Source: CBDFNC01 sp965249895
GTDB taxonomy: Bacteria; Pseudomonadota; Gammaproteobacteria; Enterobacterales; CBDFNC01
Length of the DNA stretch: 64,000 nt
Reading direction: 5' to 3'
Assembly: GCA_965249895.1 (NCBI GenBank)
Contig: CBDFNC010000005.1
Span: 2,728,001 to 2,792,000 of the forward strand
A program made the translations under genes and the position numbers. Within the stretch, counting starts at the first letter, position 1. Each line of letters opens with the position of its first letter. Below, one piece after another: positions 63,963-64,000 of this stretch. Below the pieces are notes generated by a model. The model was given only the letters and a program-made list of their open reading frames with translations. It ran no database searches and was not told the DNA's origin.

Positions 63963-63989
63963 AAAAAGGCGCGGCGGATTAGCCGCGCC
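63963..63989 (-). terminator. Terminator-like hairpin upstream of fusA
   Basis: GGCGCGGC (63968-63975) and GCCGCGCC (63982-63989) form a perfect eight-base stem, followed on the minus strand by T5 at 63967-63963. It lies 43 bp before the fusA start. In the usual order it would follow rpsG, which is outside the window. Confidence 0.8.
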
Positions 63990-64000
63990 AATAGATTACC

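Overview
The window looks like chromosomal DNA of a marine-type gammaproteobacterium, most likely in the Alteromonadales. The evidence is the set of core operons: aroK-aroB-damX-dam with rpe-gph-trpS, the pilMNOPQ operon divergent from mrcA, astC-astA-astD followed by a DUF1338 gene, gbsR-like-cydABX-cydDC, a DUF2970 protein, an azurin and fusA-tuf. There is no rRNA, tRNA, CRISPR array, phage module or replication origin that I can support.

Layout: 1-3609 is the last module of a non-ribosomal peptide synthetase (C-A-T-TE, cut by the window edge). Next come a SulP anion transporter, a transposase-like gene with an 82-bp perfect direct repeat, and a chemotaxis receptor. The region 10-17.4 kb is one minus-strand bd-oxidase operon (regulator, cydA, cydB, the tiny cydX, cydD, cydC) with an FNR-type site and a palindromic operator in front. 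The region 17.6-26 kb is accessory: an orphan TRAP binding protein, a TetR regulator with an overlapping hydrolase gene, and a tight four-gene cluster (acyl-CoA-synthetase-like, unknown, sugar-lactone-oxidase-like, Gfo/Idh-like) that may make or modify an unknown metabolite. The region 26-35 kb holds a GGDEF/EAL protein with a periplasmic partner, glpX, msrA, a solute-binding protein, an AlkC-like glycosylase, a small GNAT, and a MocR regulator divergent from a beta-hydroxyacid dehydrogenase. From 35.5 to 64 kb the content is mainly housekeeping: arginine succinyltransferase catabolism, pabA, azurin behind a Fur-like box, trpS, a frameshifted gph, rpe, dam, damX, aroBK, type IV pilus assembly, mrcA, oxyR, two secreted Lcl/DUF1566 proteins, tuf and fusA.

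The most unusual feature is a recurring one. At four unrelated places, extra copies of the 3' end of a gene lie just downstream of it, in two cases together with the start of the next gene. These are three 85-bp junction copies before the Gfo/Idh gene, two 100/112-bp copies between cydA and cydB, 116-bp copies after dam, and a short divergent tuf tail after tuf. Two of these encode the same C-terminal peptide with many synonymous differences, so they resemble scars of recombination with diverged alleles rather than simple slippage. A fifth, different case is the 82-bp repeat of the transposase-like gene. All functional statements come from reading the sequence and from family knowledge; no database search was possible.
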